This document shows positions 55,501 through 64,000 of a stretch of DNA of 64,000 bases, piece after piece. Numbering within the stretch: position 1 is the first letter of the stretch; the number at the start of each line of letters is the position of its first letter. The stretch is from Bufo bufo (lineage: Eukaryota > Chordata > Amphibia > Anura > Bufonidae): assembly GCF_905171765.1 (NCBI RefSeq), contig NC_053393.1:69099371-69163370 (forward strand), written 5' to 3'. Made by a program: the position numbers and the translations under genes. The notes beneath the pieces were generated by a model. It was not told where the DNA came from, made no database searches, and was given only the letters and a program-made list of their open reading frames with translations.

Positions 55501-56938
55501 GTGGCCAAAGATGACCAAACAAATTGAGGAATACGTTTCCACGTGCGAGACCTGTGCCTCATGTAAAACTGACAGAAACCGACCTTATGGTCTCCTAATG
55601 AGTCTTCCCATCGCCAACAGACCCTGGGAATGGGTCTCGATGGATTTCATAGTTGAACTTCCCCTTTCCAGAGGAAACAACACCATCATGGTGGTAGTGG
55701 ATTTGCTGACTAAGATGGCACACTTCGTGCCCCTCAAGAAGTTACCCTCCTCCAAGGAAACGGCCGTGGTATTCCTGTCTAATATTATTAAGTTACATGG
55801 AATTCCTAGCCAGGTCATATCAGACAGGGGTTCGCAATTTGTATCCAAATTCTGGAGAGCACTTTGTTCCAGACTTCAAATCGACCACAGAATGTCTACC
55901 GCCTATCACCCCCAAACTAATGGGCAGACTGAAAGGGTGAATCAGTGTCTGGAACAGTATCTCAGATGTCACTGCTCATTTCTCCAGGATGACTGGGAGG
56001 GCCTACTTCCTCTCGCTGAATTCGCCTATAATAATTCTACGAAGTCCTCCACATTACATACTCCATTCTTTGCTAATTACGGATTTCACCCTAGGTCTCT
56101 TCCTCAAACCAGCCTTCCCACAAACGTTCCAGCCACAGACGATTATCTGACCACTTTGCAAACTACCCTTAAGACGCTAAAAGACAACCTTCAACGGGCA
56201 AAAGAAAGACAGAAGTGTTACTACGACCGTCGTAGGAGAGAAAGTCCTCCCTACCAGGTCGGGGACTCGGTTTGGTTATCAAAAAACCTTCGGTTGGGGG
56301 TACCTTCCAAGAAATTGGGAAGACAATTCCTGGGTCCTTTTCCGATAGAAAGGATTATTAACCCCAACACGGTGAGACTCACCCTTCCTCCGCGATTACA
56401 GGTACATCCCACATTCCACGTGTCACTACTGAAGCCGTTTAGATCTAGGCCGTTCCCATCAAGTGATCCTCGACCCTTGCCTCCGATAGAGGTCCAAGGA
56501 GAAGAAGAATTTGAAGTTGAGCAGCTCATTGATTCCAGAAGAAGACGGGGGAAGATCCAGTATCTCATTAGATGGAAGGGGTATGGTCCCCAGGATGACT
56601 CTTGGGAAGATGTGCAAAACGTTCATGCTCCCAGACTCCAAAGATTGTTCCATAGAAGATTTCCCAACCGACCCTCTCCTAGTGGGGTACCCCGGAGGGG
56701 TCTCTTAAGGGGGGGGTACTGTAACAGTACAGCCTGGATCACAGCGGCTCCCTGTGACGATACGCTGACTTGCGCTCCAGCGTGGAACGCACCGGCCGTC
56801 TGCGATGATACGCTGGCTAGCGTTCCAGCGTGGAACGCAGCGACCACCTGTGTTGTTACGCTGGCTTGCGCTCCAGCGTGGAACGCAGTGGCTGCTGGGC
56901 CCTCCTGTGACTCCGCCCACTTACCGTCCGGCCCTTAA
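52451..56938 (+). CDS. Gypsy gag-pol polyprotein with chromodomain, intact single frame
   Basis: The 1495-codon frame has no stop. ATG 52451 lies in the 5' LTR; ATG 52520 (residue 24, MDPAEVAGHL) just after the LTR is the likelier start. Order: gag capsid (YPTDRTKVLTMISYLRGEPR), a partial CCHC knuckle (CLYCASADHTVDGC, about 287-300), protease DTG (348-350), RT with YLDD (654-657), RNase H Asp (803), and integrase zinc region from His 995. Catalytic Asp 1065, Asp 1125 and Glu 1161 give DD35E, and a chromodomain lies at about 1352-1402 (QYLIRWKGYGPQDDSWEDV). Residues 1424-1495 are encoded by the 3' LTR. Gag and pol are not separated by stop or frameshift. All the catalytic residues I looked for are present. 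Confidence 0.96.
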   Translation: MSIASAVEILTDQLGALHISGTHMDPAEVAGHLVTLTKRVETLNVTIQHLQLENQAIRQLVTQGPGHPRDGPEPKVSPPEIFAGDRRQFRDFLNACKLMFELQHRTYPTDRTKVLTMISYLRGEPRAWANTYLEKEDPVLESFPLFLEKMALLYEDHSKQLTAETAIRSLKQGRRPVEDFIAEYTRWAWETEWNDLTLRNQFRLGLSEALKDELARGELPLTLNALMQKATTIDRRLRERRAERVSGFTPNPRPSSQGPAVEMMEIGAIRGPLTEREKARRRNLNLCLYCASADHTVDGCPAIRKKCEGKSGTSCTLGSTKNSTGGYIYTSLTLQWDQNRIIVEAMVDTGASGNFIDMHLVERNKIPHMRKNVPISVSFIDGTTSSPIHSQTQPLMVTCENNHTEFLSFDIIHSPLFPVILGLPWLQIHQPALLWKQGRVQFTSPYCMETCFPLKSLMHVGVNQVPSQYADFAEVFSAKKAESLPPHRSYDCPIDLLPGSEIPTGRIYPLAQPELVHLKQYLEENLRKGFIQPSTSPAAAGMFFVRNKDSSLRPIIDYRALNKVTIKNRYPLPLISELIERLQTATIYTKLDLRGAYNSIRIRKGDEWKTAFRTRYGLFEYTVMPFGLCNAPATFQNFINDIFRDLLDVCVIIYLDDILVYSDNLHDHRKHVRWVLARLSVHRLYVKQEKCVFETTSLPFLGYLILPKGIQMDPSKITCIQNWPIPDSRKALQRFLGFSNFYRKFIKDFSATTKPLTRLTSVNTKFVWSKDAQSAFELLKNRFTTAPILTLPNPNHHYALEVDASQAAIGAVLSQRSSFSTPLHPIGFYSRTLNTAEFNYPIGEKELLAIKCSLENWRHLLEGSIHPITIYTDHRNLQYLKTNKTLSGHQVRWSFCFDRFNFQITYQPGSKNGKADALSRLAEIRTSDTAPTWIIPPKKLVLATITLETQLKDALINDHANTPPGLSQNQQGLLYKDSQLYIPPSLTNQVIKLCHDLPLAGHPGIAKTTTLIRRNFWWPKMTKQIEEYVSTCETCASCKTDRNRPYGLLMSLPIANRPWEWVSMDFIVELPLSRGNNTIMVVVDLLTKMAHFVPLKKLPSSKETAVVFLSNIIKLHGIPSQVISDRGSQFVSKFWRALCSRLQIDHRMSTAYHPQTNGQTERVNQCLEQYLRCHCSFLQDDWEGLLPLAEFAYNNSTKSSTLHTPFFANYGFHPRSLPQTSLPTNVPATDDYLTTLQTTLKTLKDNLQRAKERQKCYYDRRRRESPPYQVGDSVWLSKNLRLGVPSKKLGRQFLGPFPIERIINPNTVRLTLPPRLQVHPTFHVSLLKPFRSRPFPSSDPRPLPPIEVQGEEEFEVEQLIDSRRRRGKIQYLIRWKGYGPQDDSWEDVQNVHAPRLQRLFHRRFPNRPSPSGVPRRGLLRGGYCNSTAWITAAPCDDTLTCAPAWNAPAVCDDTLASVPAWNAATTCVVTLACAPAWNAVAAGPSCDSAHLPSGP

Positions 56939-57805
56939 ATAGAAGACAGGTGCTAAGCAGGGTGTTCCACTAATGGAGTGCGCACCCTGCTAGCTCCACT
57001 GCATCTGACATATCCAGACCTGGATCCCTAACAACAGCGTGAAGGACTGTCTACCTTCTTGCCACTGGCTTCCCCACTGCTGGCTTCCTAGCCAGGACCA
57101 ACTAACCGCAAGTATATGCCTGTTACCTGCTCTGATTAATGTCCTGGAACTCTGAGTGGGGTGGTTCCTGACTGGTGTGAGACAATACTCCCAAACCAAC
57201 TCTGAACCTACTGCATACTATATACTAAACTGTGGACATGCTCTGAACCTACTGCATACTATATACTAAACTGTGGACATGCTATACTAACTCTGAACCT
57301 ACTGCATACTATATACTAAACTGTGGACATGCTCTGAACCTACTGCATACTATATACTAAACTGTGGACATGCTATACTAACTCTGAACCTACTGCATAC
57401 TATATACTAAACTGTGGACATGTTCTGAACCTACTGCATACTATATACTAAACTGTGGACATGCTCTGAACCTACTGCATACTATATACTAAACTGAGGA
57501 CATGCTATATACTAACCCTGAACCTATTGCATACTAGATACTAACTCTGAACTGTGCACAAGCTTATACTAACTTGTGACTCCTGTAATACTGGGAGACC
57601 TTCCTCTCCAGCAGTAATACTAAATAGATGGATAGCGGTAAATGATTTTGTTACCCCAAACTCTCCGCCCAAGACTGAGAGAGACGCCTGGGGTACATAC
57701 TGAGTAACCGCGAATCCCACAGCCAAGAACAAGGGCAGTGGGATAATAGTGCATGTCCATTGCTTCCGCAGTTGAGATCCTAACTGATCAACTAGGTGCA
57801 TTACA
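56720..57805 (+). repeat. 3' LTR of the intact gypsy element
   Basis: Partner of 51406-52503, lacking 12 bp after GCATCTGA. It encodes the last 72 codons of the gag-pol frame, ending TAG at 56938. Confidence 0.95.
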
Positions 57806-57810
57806 CCAAT

Positions 57811-58117
57811 GGGAGGAGGAGCAAGCACACCTATATGTACCACCTAATCAAGGCGTTCTATTGGATAGGAAGGGCAAAAGTGCAGAGGAATGCTACTCCC
57901 AAGATAAAGTAGGTGCCACTCCCTCAAGCAAATACTACATAGACAAAATCACAGAAAAAACGAAGATAAAAACATCCTGCACGGTATGATATACAAATCT
58001 GCGGATGTCACTGGCCATATTATTGAAGAAAATCACAGAAATAAGATAATAATGCACTTAGTAAAGTAGATGCAAGCATTATATATGGACAAAGTCCTCA
58101 CTCTGATATGATAAAAT
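57811..58117. repeat. Unclassified repeat, right part
   Basis: Continues the repeat interrupted by the gypsy element and ends with the second copy of the 95-bp block (58023-58117). The CR1 tail follows directly. Confidence 0.65.
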
Positions 58118-58816
58118 AGAAACATAGAAACATAGAATGTGTCGGCAGATAAGAACCATTTGGCCCAATATACTGAGTACTATGGATAGCCCCTGGCCCT
58201 ATCTTATATGAAGGGTGGCCTTATGCCTATCCCATGCATGCTTAAACTCCTTCACTGTATTTGCAGCTACCACTTCTGCAGGAAGGCTATTCCATGCATC
58301 CACTACTCTCTCAGTAAAGTAATACTTCCTGATACTTCCTGATATTACCTTTAAACCTTTGCCCCTCTAATTTAAAACTATGTCCTCTTGTAGCAGTTTT
58401 TCTTCTTTTAAATATTCTCTCCTCTTTTACCTTGTTGATTCCCTTTATGTATTTAAAAGTTTCTATCATATCCCCTCTGTCTCGTCTTTCTTCCAAGCTA
58501 TACATGTTAAGGTCCTTTATTCTTTCCTGGTAAGTTTTATCCTGCAATCCATGTACCAGTTTAGTAGCTCTTCTCTGAACTCTCTCCAAAGTATCAATAT
58601 CCTTCTGGAGATATGGTCTCCAGTACTGAGCACAATACTCCAAATGAGGTCTCACTAGTGCTCTGTAGAGCGGCATGAGCACCTCCCTCTTTCTACTGGT
58701 AATTCCTCTCCCTATACACCCAAACATTCTGCTAGCATTTCCTGCTGCTCTATGACATTGTCTGCCTACCTTTAAGTCTTCAGAAATAATGACCCCTAAA
58801 TCCCTTTCCTCAGATA
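58118..58816 (-). pseudogene. CR1 LINE 3' end, RT C-terminus and tail
   Basis: On the minus strand the frame 58816-58311 encodes [56 protein letters not shown] and ERRDRGDMIETFKYIKGI, a CR1-type RT C-terminus, then a 3' UTR. It ends in ATTCTATG-type 8-bp repeats (58137-58118), the known CR1 tail. Its 5' part is cut at 58816 by the hAT transposon. Confidence 0.9.
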
Positions 58817-59339
58817 TAGGGATGAGCGAACCCGAACTGTATAGTTCGGGTTCGTACTGAATTTTGGGGTGTCCGTGACACGGACCCGAACCCGAACATT
58901 TTCGTAAAAGTCCGGGTTCGGTGTTCGGCGCTTTCTTGGCGCTTTTTGAAAGGCTGCAAAGCAGCCAATCAAAAAGCGTCATACTACTTGCCCCAAGAGG
59001 CCATCACAGCCATGCCTACTATTGGCATGGCTGTGATTGGCCAGTGCAGCATGTGACCCAGCCTCTATATAAGCTTGGGTCACGTAGCGCTGCACGTCAC
59101 TCTGCTGATTCAAGCATAGGGAGAGGTTGCTGCTGCGACGTTAGGGCGAGATTAGGCAGATTAACTCCTCCAAAAGACTTCATTCTGTGATCGATCTCCA
59201 GCTGTGGATCATTGAACTGCTAATATCGACTTGCTCACTTTTTTTAGGCTGCCCAGAGTGTTTTTATATCACTTTTTTCTGGGGTGATCGGCGGCCATTT
59301 TGTGGCTTGTGGTGCGCCAGCACAAGCTACCACCAAGTG

Positions 59340-59800
59340 CTTTTAACCATCAATAGTGTGGTTATTTTTTGCTATATCCTACATCAGCTGCAGGCTGAGC
59401 CTGTGTCACCGAAGTGCATTTAACCATCAACAGTCTGGTTATTTTTTGGCCATATACTACATCAGGTGCAGGCTGAGCCTGTGTCACCCAAGTGCATTTA
59501 ACCATCAACAGTGTGGTTATTTTTTGGCCATATACTACATCAGGTGCAGGCTGAGCCTGTGTCACCAAAGTGCATTTAACCATCAACAGTGTGGTTAATT
59601 TTTGCCAATATACTACATCAGGTGCAGGCTGAGCCTGTGTCACCCAAGTGCATTTAACCATCAACACTGTGGTTAATTTTTGGCCATATTCTACATCAGG
59701 TGCAGGCTGAGCCTGTGTCACCCAAGTGCATTTAACCATCAATAGTGTGGTTATTTTTTGGCCATATACTCCATCAGGGGCAAGTTGAGCCTGTCACCCA
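59340..59800. repeat. 78-bp tandem repeat in hAT copy 2
   Basis: TGCATTTAACCATCAACAGT starts at 59415, 59493, 59571, 59649 and 59727, an exact 78-bp period. Because 78 is a multiple of three, antisense frames run through it; they are not genes. Confidence 0.95.
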
Positions 59801-60840
59801 GCGCCTAAAAAATAGACCTCACATTTCTATTCAACCAAATCTGTACTGTTTTAGCTGGTCAAGTTATTTGTAGTGACCGTAAAAGCACAGTTTTTGTTCT
59901 GGGTTGAAAAACTATTCCAAAATTTGCAATTCTCAAAATAAGTAGTTTATGCTATATATATATCAGGCCTACTTGAAATCTATCCCAAAAAGGATATCTT
60001 AGATTCAAGGTGCTGATAGTGTCATTCAGAAAAACTTAACACACACGCTACCGTGCAGATACAAGTCTAATTCTGTGATTAAACGTATACCTGTCACACA
60101 GCGCAAAAATAATAGGCCTCACATTTCTATTCAACCAAATCTGTACTGTTTTAGCTGGTCAAATTATTTGTAGTGACCGTAAAAGCACAGTTTTTGTTCT
60201 GGGTTGAAAAACTATTCCAAAATGTGCAATTCTCAAAATAAGTAGTTTATGCTATATATATCAGCCCTACTTGAAATCTATCCCAAAAAGGATATCTTAG
60301 ATTCAAGGTGCTGATAATGTCATTCAGAAAAACTTAACACACACGCTACCGTGCAGATACAAGTCTAATTCTGTGATTAAACATATACCTGTCACACAGC
60401 GCAAAAAAAATAGGCCTCACATTTCTATTCAACCAAATCTGTACTGTTTTAGCTGGTCAAATTATTTGTAGTGACCGTAAAAGCACAGTTTTTGTTCTGG
60501 GTTGCAAAACTATTCCAAAATTTGCAATTCTCAAAATAAGTAGTTTATGCTATATATATCAGGCCTACTTGAAATCTATCCCAAAAAGGATATCTTAGAT
60601 TCAAGGTGCTGATAGTGTCATTCAGAAAAACTTAACACACACGCTACCGTGCAGATACAAGTCTAATTCTGTGATTAAACCTATACCTGTCACACAGCGC
60701 AAAAAAAAACAGGCCTCACATTTCTATTCAACCAAATCTGTACTGTTTTAGCTGGTCAAGTTATTTGTAGTGACCGTAAAAGCACAGTTTTTGTTCTGGG
60801 TTGAAAAACTATTCCCAAATTTGCCATTCTCAAAATTGTG
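59800..60840. repeat. 299-bp tandem repeat in hAT copy 2
   Basis: TTTCTATTCAACCAAATCTG at 59824, 60124, 60422 and 60721, so about 3.4 units of 298-300 bp ending just before the transposase ATG. Copy 1 has a shorter array of similar length at the same position (44020-44640) that shares motifs in inverse, such as CAGAATTAGACTTG. Confidence 0.93.
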
Positions 60841-60853
60841 GTGAACGGGAACA

Positions 60854-63056
60854 ATGAGGAAAACATCTAATAAGGGACGCGGATGTGGACATGGTCGTGG
60901 TGGTGTTAGTGGACTCTCTGGTGCTGGGAGAGGACGTGGCCGTTCTGCCACAGCCACACGTCCTAGTGAACCAACTACCTCAGGTCCCAGTAGCCAGCAG
61001 AATTTACAGCGATATTTGGTGGGGCCCAATGCCGTTCTAAGGATGGTAAGGCCTGAGCAGGTACAGGCATTAGTCAATTGGGTGGCCGACAGTGGATCCA
61101 GCACGTTCACATTATCTCCCACCCAGTCTTCTGCAGAAAGCGCACAGATGGCGCATGAAAACCAAGCCCATCGGTCTGTCACATCACCCCCATGCATATC
61201 AGGGAAACTGTCTGAGCCTCAAGTTATGCAGCAGTCTCTTATGCTGTTTGAAGACTCTGCTGCCAGGGTTTCCCAAGGGCATCCACCTAGCCCTTCCCCA
61301 GGGGTGGAAGAGATAGAATGCACTAACGCACAACCACTTATGTTTCCTGATGATGAGGACATGGGAATACCACCTCAGCACATCTCTGATGATGACGAAA
61401 CACAGGTGCCAACTGCTGCGTCTTTCTGCAGTGTGCAGACTGAACAGGAGGTCAGGGATCAAGACTGGGTGGAAGACGATGCAGGGGACGATGGAATCGT
61501 GTGGAATGAAGGTCGTGCCACTGACTTTCACAGTTCGGAGGAAGAGGCAGTGGTGAGACCGAGCCAACAGCGTAGCAAAAGAGGGAGCAGTGGGCAAAAT
61601 CAGAACACCCGCCGCCAAGAGACTCCGCCTGCTACTGACCGCCGCCATCTGGGACCGAGCACCCCAAAGGCAGCTTCAAGGAGTTCCCTGGCATGGCACT
61701 TCTTCAAACAATGTGCTGACGACAAGACCCGAGTGGTTTGCACGCTGTGCCATCAGAGCCTGAAGCGAGGCATTAACGTTCTGAACCTTAGCACAACCTG
61801 CATGACCAGGCACCTGCATGCAAAGCATGAACTGCAGTGGAGTAAACACCTTAAAAACAAGGAAGTCACTCAGGCTCCCCCTGCTACCTCTTCTGCTGCT
61901 GCCGCCTCGGCCTCTTCTGCTGCTGCCGCCGCCTAGGCCTCTTCGGCTGCTGCTGCCGCCGCCTCGGCCTCTTCCTCCGCCTCTGGAGGAACGTTGGCAC
62001 CTGCCGCCCAGCAAACATGGGATGTACCACCAACACCACCACCTGCGTCACCAAGCATCTCAACCATGTCACACGGCAGCGTTCAGATCTCCATCTCACA
62101 AACATTTGAGAGAAAGCGTAAATTACCACCTAGCCACCCTCGATCCCTGGCCCTGAATGCCAGCATTTCTAAACTACTGGCCTATGAAATGCTGTCATTT
62201 AGGCTGGTGGACACACACAGCTTCAAACAGCTCATGTCGCTTGCTGTCCCACAGTATGTTGTTCCCAGCCGGCACTACTTCTCCAAGAGAGCCGTGCCTT
62301 CCCTGCACAAACAAGTGTCCGATAAAATCAAGTGTGCACTGCGCAACGCCCTCTGTGGCAAGGTCCACCTAACCACAGATACGTGGACCAGTAAGCACGG
62401 CCAGGGACGCTATATCTCCCTAACTGCACACTGGGTAAATGTAGTGGCGGCTGGGCCCCAGGCGGAGAGCTGTTTGGCGCACGTCCTTCCGCCGCCAAGG
62501 ATCGCAGGGCAACATTCTTTGCCTCCTGTCTCCTCCTCCTCCTACTCAGCTTCCTCCTCCTTTTCTTCCACCTGCTCATCCAGTCAGCCACACACCTTCA
62601 CCACCAACTTCAGCACAGCCCGGGGTAAACGTCAGCAGGCCGTTCTGAAACTCATATGTTTGGGGGACAGGCCCCACACCGCACAGGAGTTGTGGGGGGG
62701 GTATAGAACAACAGACCGACGAGTGGTTGCTGCCGGTGAGCCTCAAGCCCGGCCTGGTGGTGTGCGATAATGGGCGAAATCTCGTTGCAGCTCTTGGACT
62801 AGCCGGTTTGACGCACATCCCTTGCCTGGCGCATGTGCTGAATTTGGTGGTGCAGAAGTTCATTCGCAACTACCCCGACATGTCAGAGCTGCTGCATAAA
62901 GTGCGGGCCGTCTGTTCACGCTTCCGGCGTTCACACCCTGCCGCTGCTCGCCTGTCTGCGCTACAGCGTAACTTCGGCCTTCCCGCTCACCGCCTTATAT
63001 GCGACGTGCCCACCAGGTGGAACTCCACCTTGCACATGCTGGACAGACTGTGCGAT
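60854..63056 (+). pseudogene. hAT transposase, copy 2, damaged
   Basis: ATG 60854 (MRKTSNKGRGCGHGRGG) is followed by the same acidic region and BED finger (CTLCHQSLKRG, RHLHAKH) as copy 1, with Trp where copy 1 has a stop. The frame ends at TAG 61936 inside an Ala-rich GCC/GCT microsatellite that is longer than in copy 1. It resumes to about 62700, where an extra G in a G run (8 versus 7 bases) shifts the frame. It continues from 62727 with VVCDNGRN and HIPCLAHVLNLVV to 63056. The C-terminal third is missing. Confidence 0.9.
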
Positions 63057-64000
63057 AATTTAACACAACCAATTGAAGTCGGTCAAACTATAATGAAGTA
63101 ATGGGCTAAACCCTTGGTCAATATTAGAAATCACAGTGAACGGGTAGCTTTATAATATTTAAAACATAACATTTAATGATATACGTAGATAAAATAATGG
63201 GCCCTACTATGCTTGACAAAGATGAATAGTTGCCACTAGTAACACTTATCTCCTGAAAAAATGGGCGGAGATATGGAGGGACCAATAAGGGATAGTAATA
63301 AAGTAGGGAGATAGGATGAAGGGTAGCCAGGTACCAAGGCAGAGAGACAGAGTGCTGGGTCACTTTCCCTAGATCACCCTGTCTCTCTATATCCTCCTCC
63401 TATCTAACACAATATCCCTATTGCAACCCTTCCTTAAGATGGACTGCCCAGCTTTGCCCGATAGCCAGAAATGGTCCTTAGGTGGTTACCCTAGTACCAG
63501 GGGAGGGGGCAAAAAAGATGGCAAAGATAAATGTGATGAATCAAGAGCAAGCGAATCCACAACTGGTGTGAAATCGCCTACAGTACCAGACACGTTCATA
63601 CACAAAATAAGATATGTTATCCAAAATAATTAACACTTAATGATGGTGGTATAGTCCCGACGCGTTTCCTCAGTGTTACCTGATTCGTCAGGGGACAGAA
63701 TTATATCTAGAGAGCCCTTAGGCTGGGCTCAGTTATCCTACAAAATAGGGTCACAGGGGGCACACTGATAAATCAAGCCCACAAAGCTTTTACAGTCTCC
63801 CTAGTGGTGGAGAACTGTACAGCAAATGAGGTATGAAGATGAACAATTGTGTGACCTCCAATCGGTCAACCGTTGTAAAGTTAGAGACCGAGACACCCTC
63901 TATTTTGTAAGGCCTGTGGTGATCCCTGGTATTTAATCCTCTATCCGTGTGGACAAAGAGATCTCAGGTGCCCAATGTTTAATGCACACCAATGTCCAGG
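63057..64000. other. Unclassified repeat to the end of the window
   Basis: Starts where the hAT transposase frame is cut. GACGCGTTTCCTCAGTGTTA and CTGATTCGTCAGGGGA (about 63659-63700) recall a motif seen in frog repeats, but I cannot name the family. A 70-codon frame at 63421 has no recognisable features. Confidence 0.4.

Larger units (their letters stand above)
51406..57805 (+). mobile_element. Chromodomain Ty3/gypsy retrotransposon, structurally intact
   Basis: Perfect 5-bp target duplication CCAAT (51401-51405 and 57806-57810). LTRs 51406-52503 and 56720-57805 differ by about eight substitutions and one 12-bp deletion by eye. A single frame covers gag to chromodomain. The purine tract CTTAAGGGGGGGGTAC (56704-56719) abuts the 3' LTR. 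6.4 kb in total. The most recent-looking retrotransposon in the window. Confidence 0.96.
58817..63056 (+). mobile_element. hAT transposon, copy 2, right part interrupted
   Basis: Starts TAGGGATGAGCGAACCCGAA directly after CR1 sequence. Same family as the element at 39058-45255, opposite orientation. Order: left end, 78-bp repeats, 299-bp repeats, transposase. It stops at 63056 inside the transposase, where another repeat begins; the right end lies beyond the window or is lost. Confidence 0.92.

Noticed and set aside
59362..59742. 126-codon minus-strand frame with 26-residue repeats
   Set aside because: It follows from a 78-bp tandem unit, which is a multiple of three. No start context or conservation evidence.

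Overview
This window looks like transposon-packed, non-coding DNA from a vertebrate with a large genome, most likely an anuran amphibian. The basis is the mix of families: chromodomain Ty3/gypsy elements, a Gmr1-like gypsy element, Tc1-like elements of two spacing classes, BED-finger hAT transposons, CR1/L2 and L1/Tx1 LINE fragments, and many long palindromic MITEs with TTAA, TTA/TAA or 8-bp target duplications. There are no bacterial-type operons, rRNAs, tRNAs or CRISPR arrays. Only one short stretch, about 16335-16655 on the minus strand, looks like a host coding exon.

Layout. 1-1039 is the 3' part of a DD37E Tc1-like transposon, inserted in the 3' LTR of a degenerate minus-strand Gmr1-like gypsy element (1042-8685). 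The gypsy order is LTR, SCAN-like gag, protease, integrase, reverse transcriptase, RNase H, LTR, so integrase precedes RT. It has been hit by a hAT foldback (2919-4342, 8-bp duplication), an LTR-like fragment plus a TTAA MITE (5092-5847), and a 786-bp TTAA palindrome inside its 5' LTR (7391-8176). 8690-9900 holds two CR1/L2 fragments split by a minisatellite-bearing MITE. 11219-14072 is a DD34E Tc1-like element split by a hAT element. 15540-15969 is a small hAT element with a perfect 8-bp duplication. The candidate host exon and several palindromic MITEs follow.

19394-27687 is a complete but decayed plus-strand gypsy element with a 4-bp duplication (CTGG). It sits inside a minisatellite-bearing MITE and carries a Tc1-like element in its integrase. 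28537-30540 holds two minisatellites, an unrecognised 92-codon frame and a 23-base G run. 31338-34908 holds Harbinger-like MITEs and a gypsy gag plus LTR remnant. 36589-36777 is a short hAT MITE, and 37008-38129 is a second, internally deleted copy of the first DD37E transposon.

39058-45255 is a nearly intact autonomous-type hAT transposon whose transposase carries one visible nonsense codon; its ends resemble those of the 36589 MITE. 45296-49403 holds two gypsy half-elements head to head, apparently the 5' and 3' halves of one family. 49410-51120 holds a tandem duplication fused to an L1/Tx1-like LINE. 51406-57805 is the best preserved element: a chromodomain gypsy with near-identical LTRs, a perfect 5-bp duplication (CCAAT) and one uninterrupted 1495-codon gag-pol frame that runs into the 3' LTR. 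A CR1 3' end (58118-58816) follows, into which a second, damaged copy of the hAT transposon (58817-63056) has inserted. An unclassified repeat fills the rest.

The sequence reads as a nested insertion history. Nonautonomous elements sit inside retrotransposons, and there are plausible partnerships between intact transposases and MITEs, notably the hAT transposase and the 36589 MITE.
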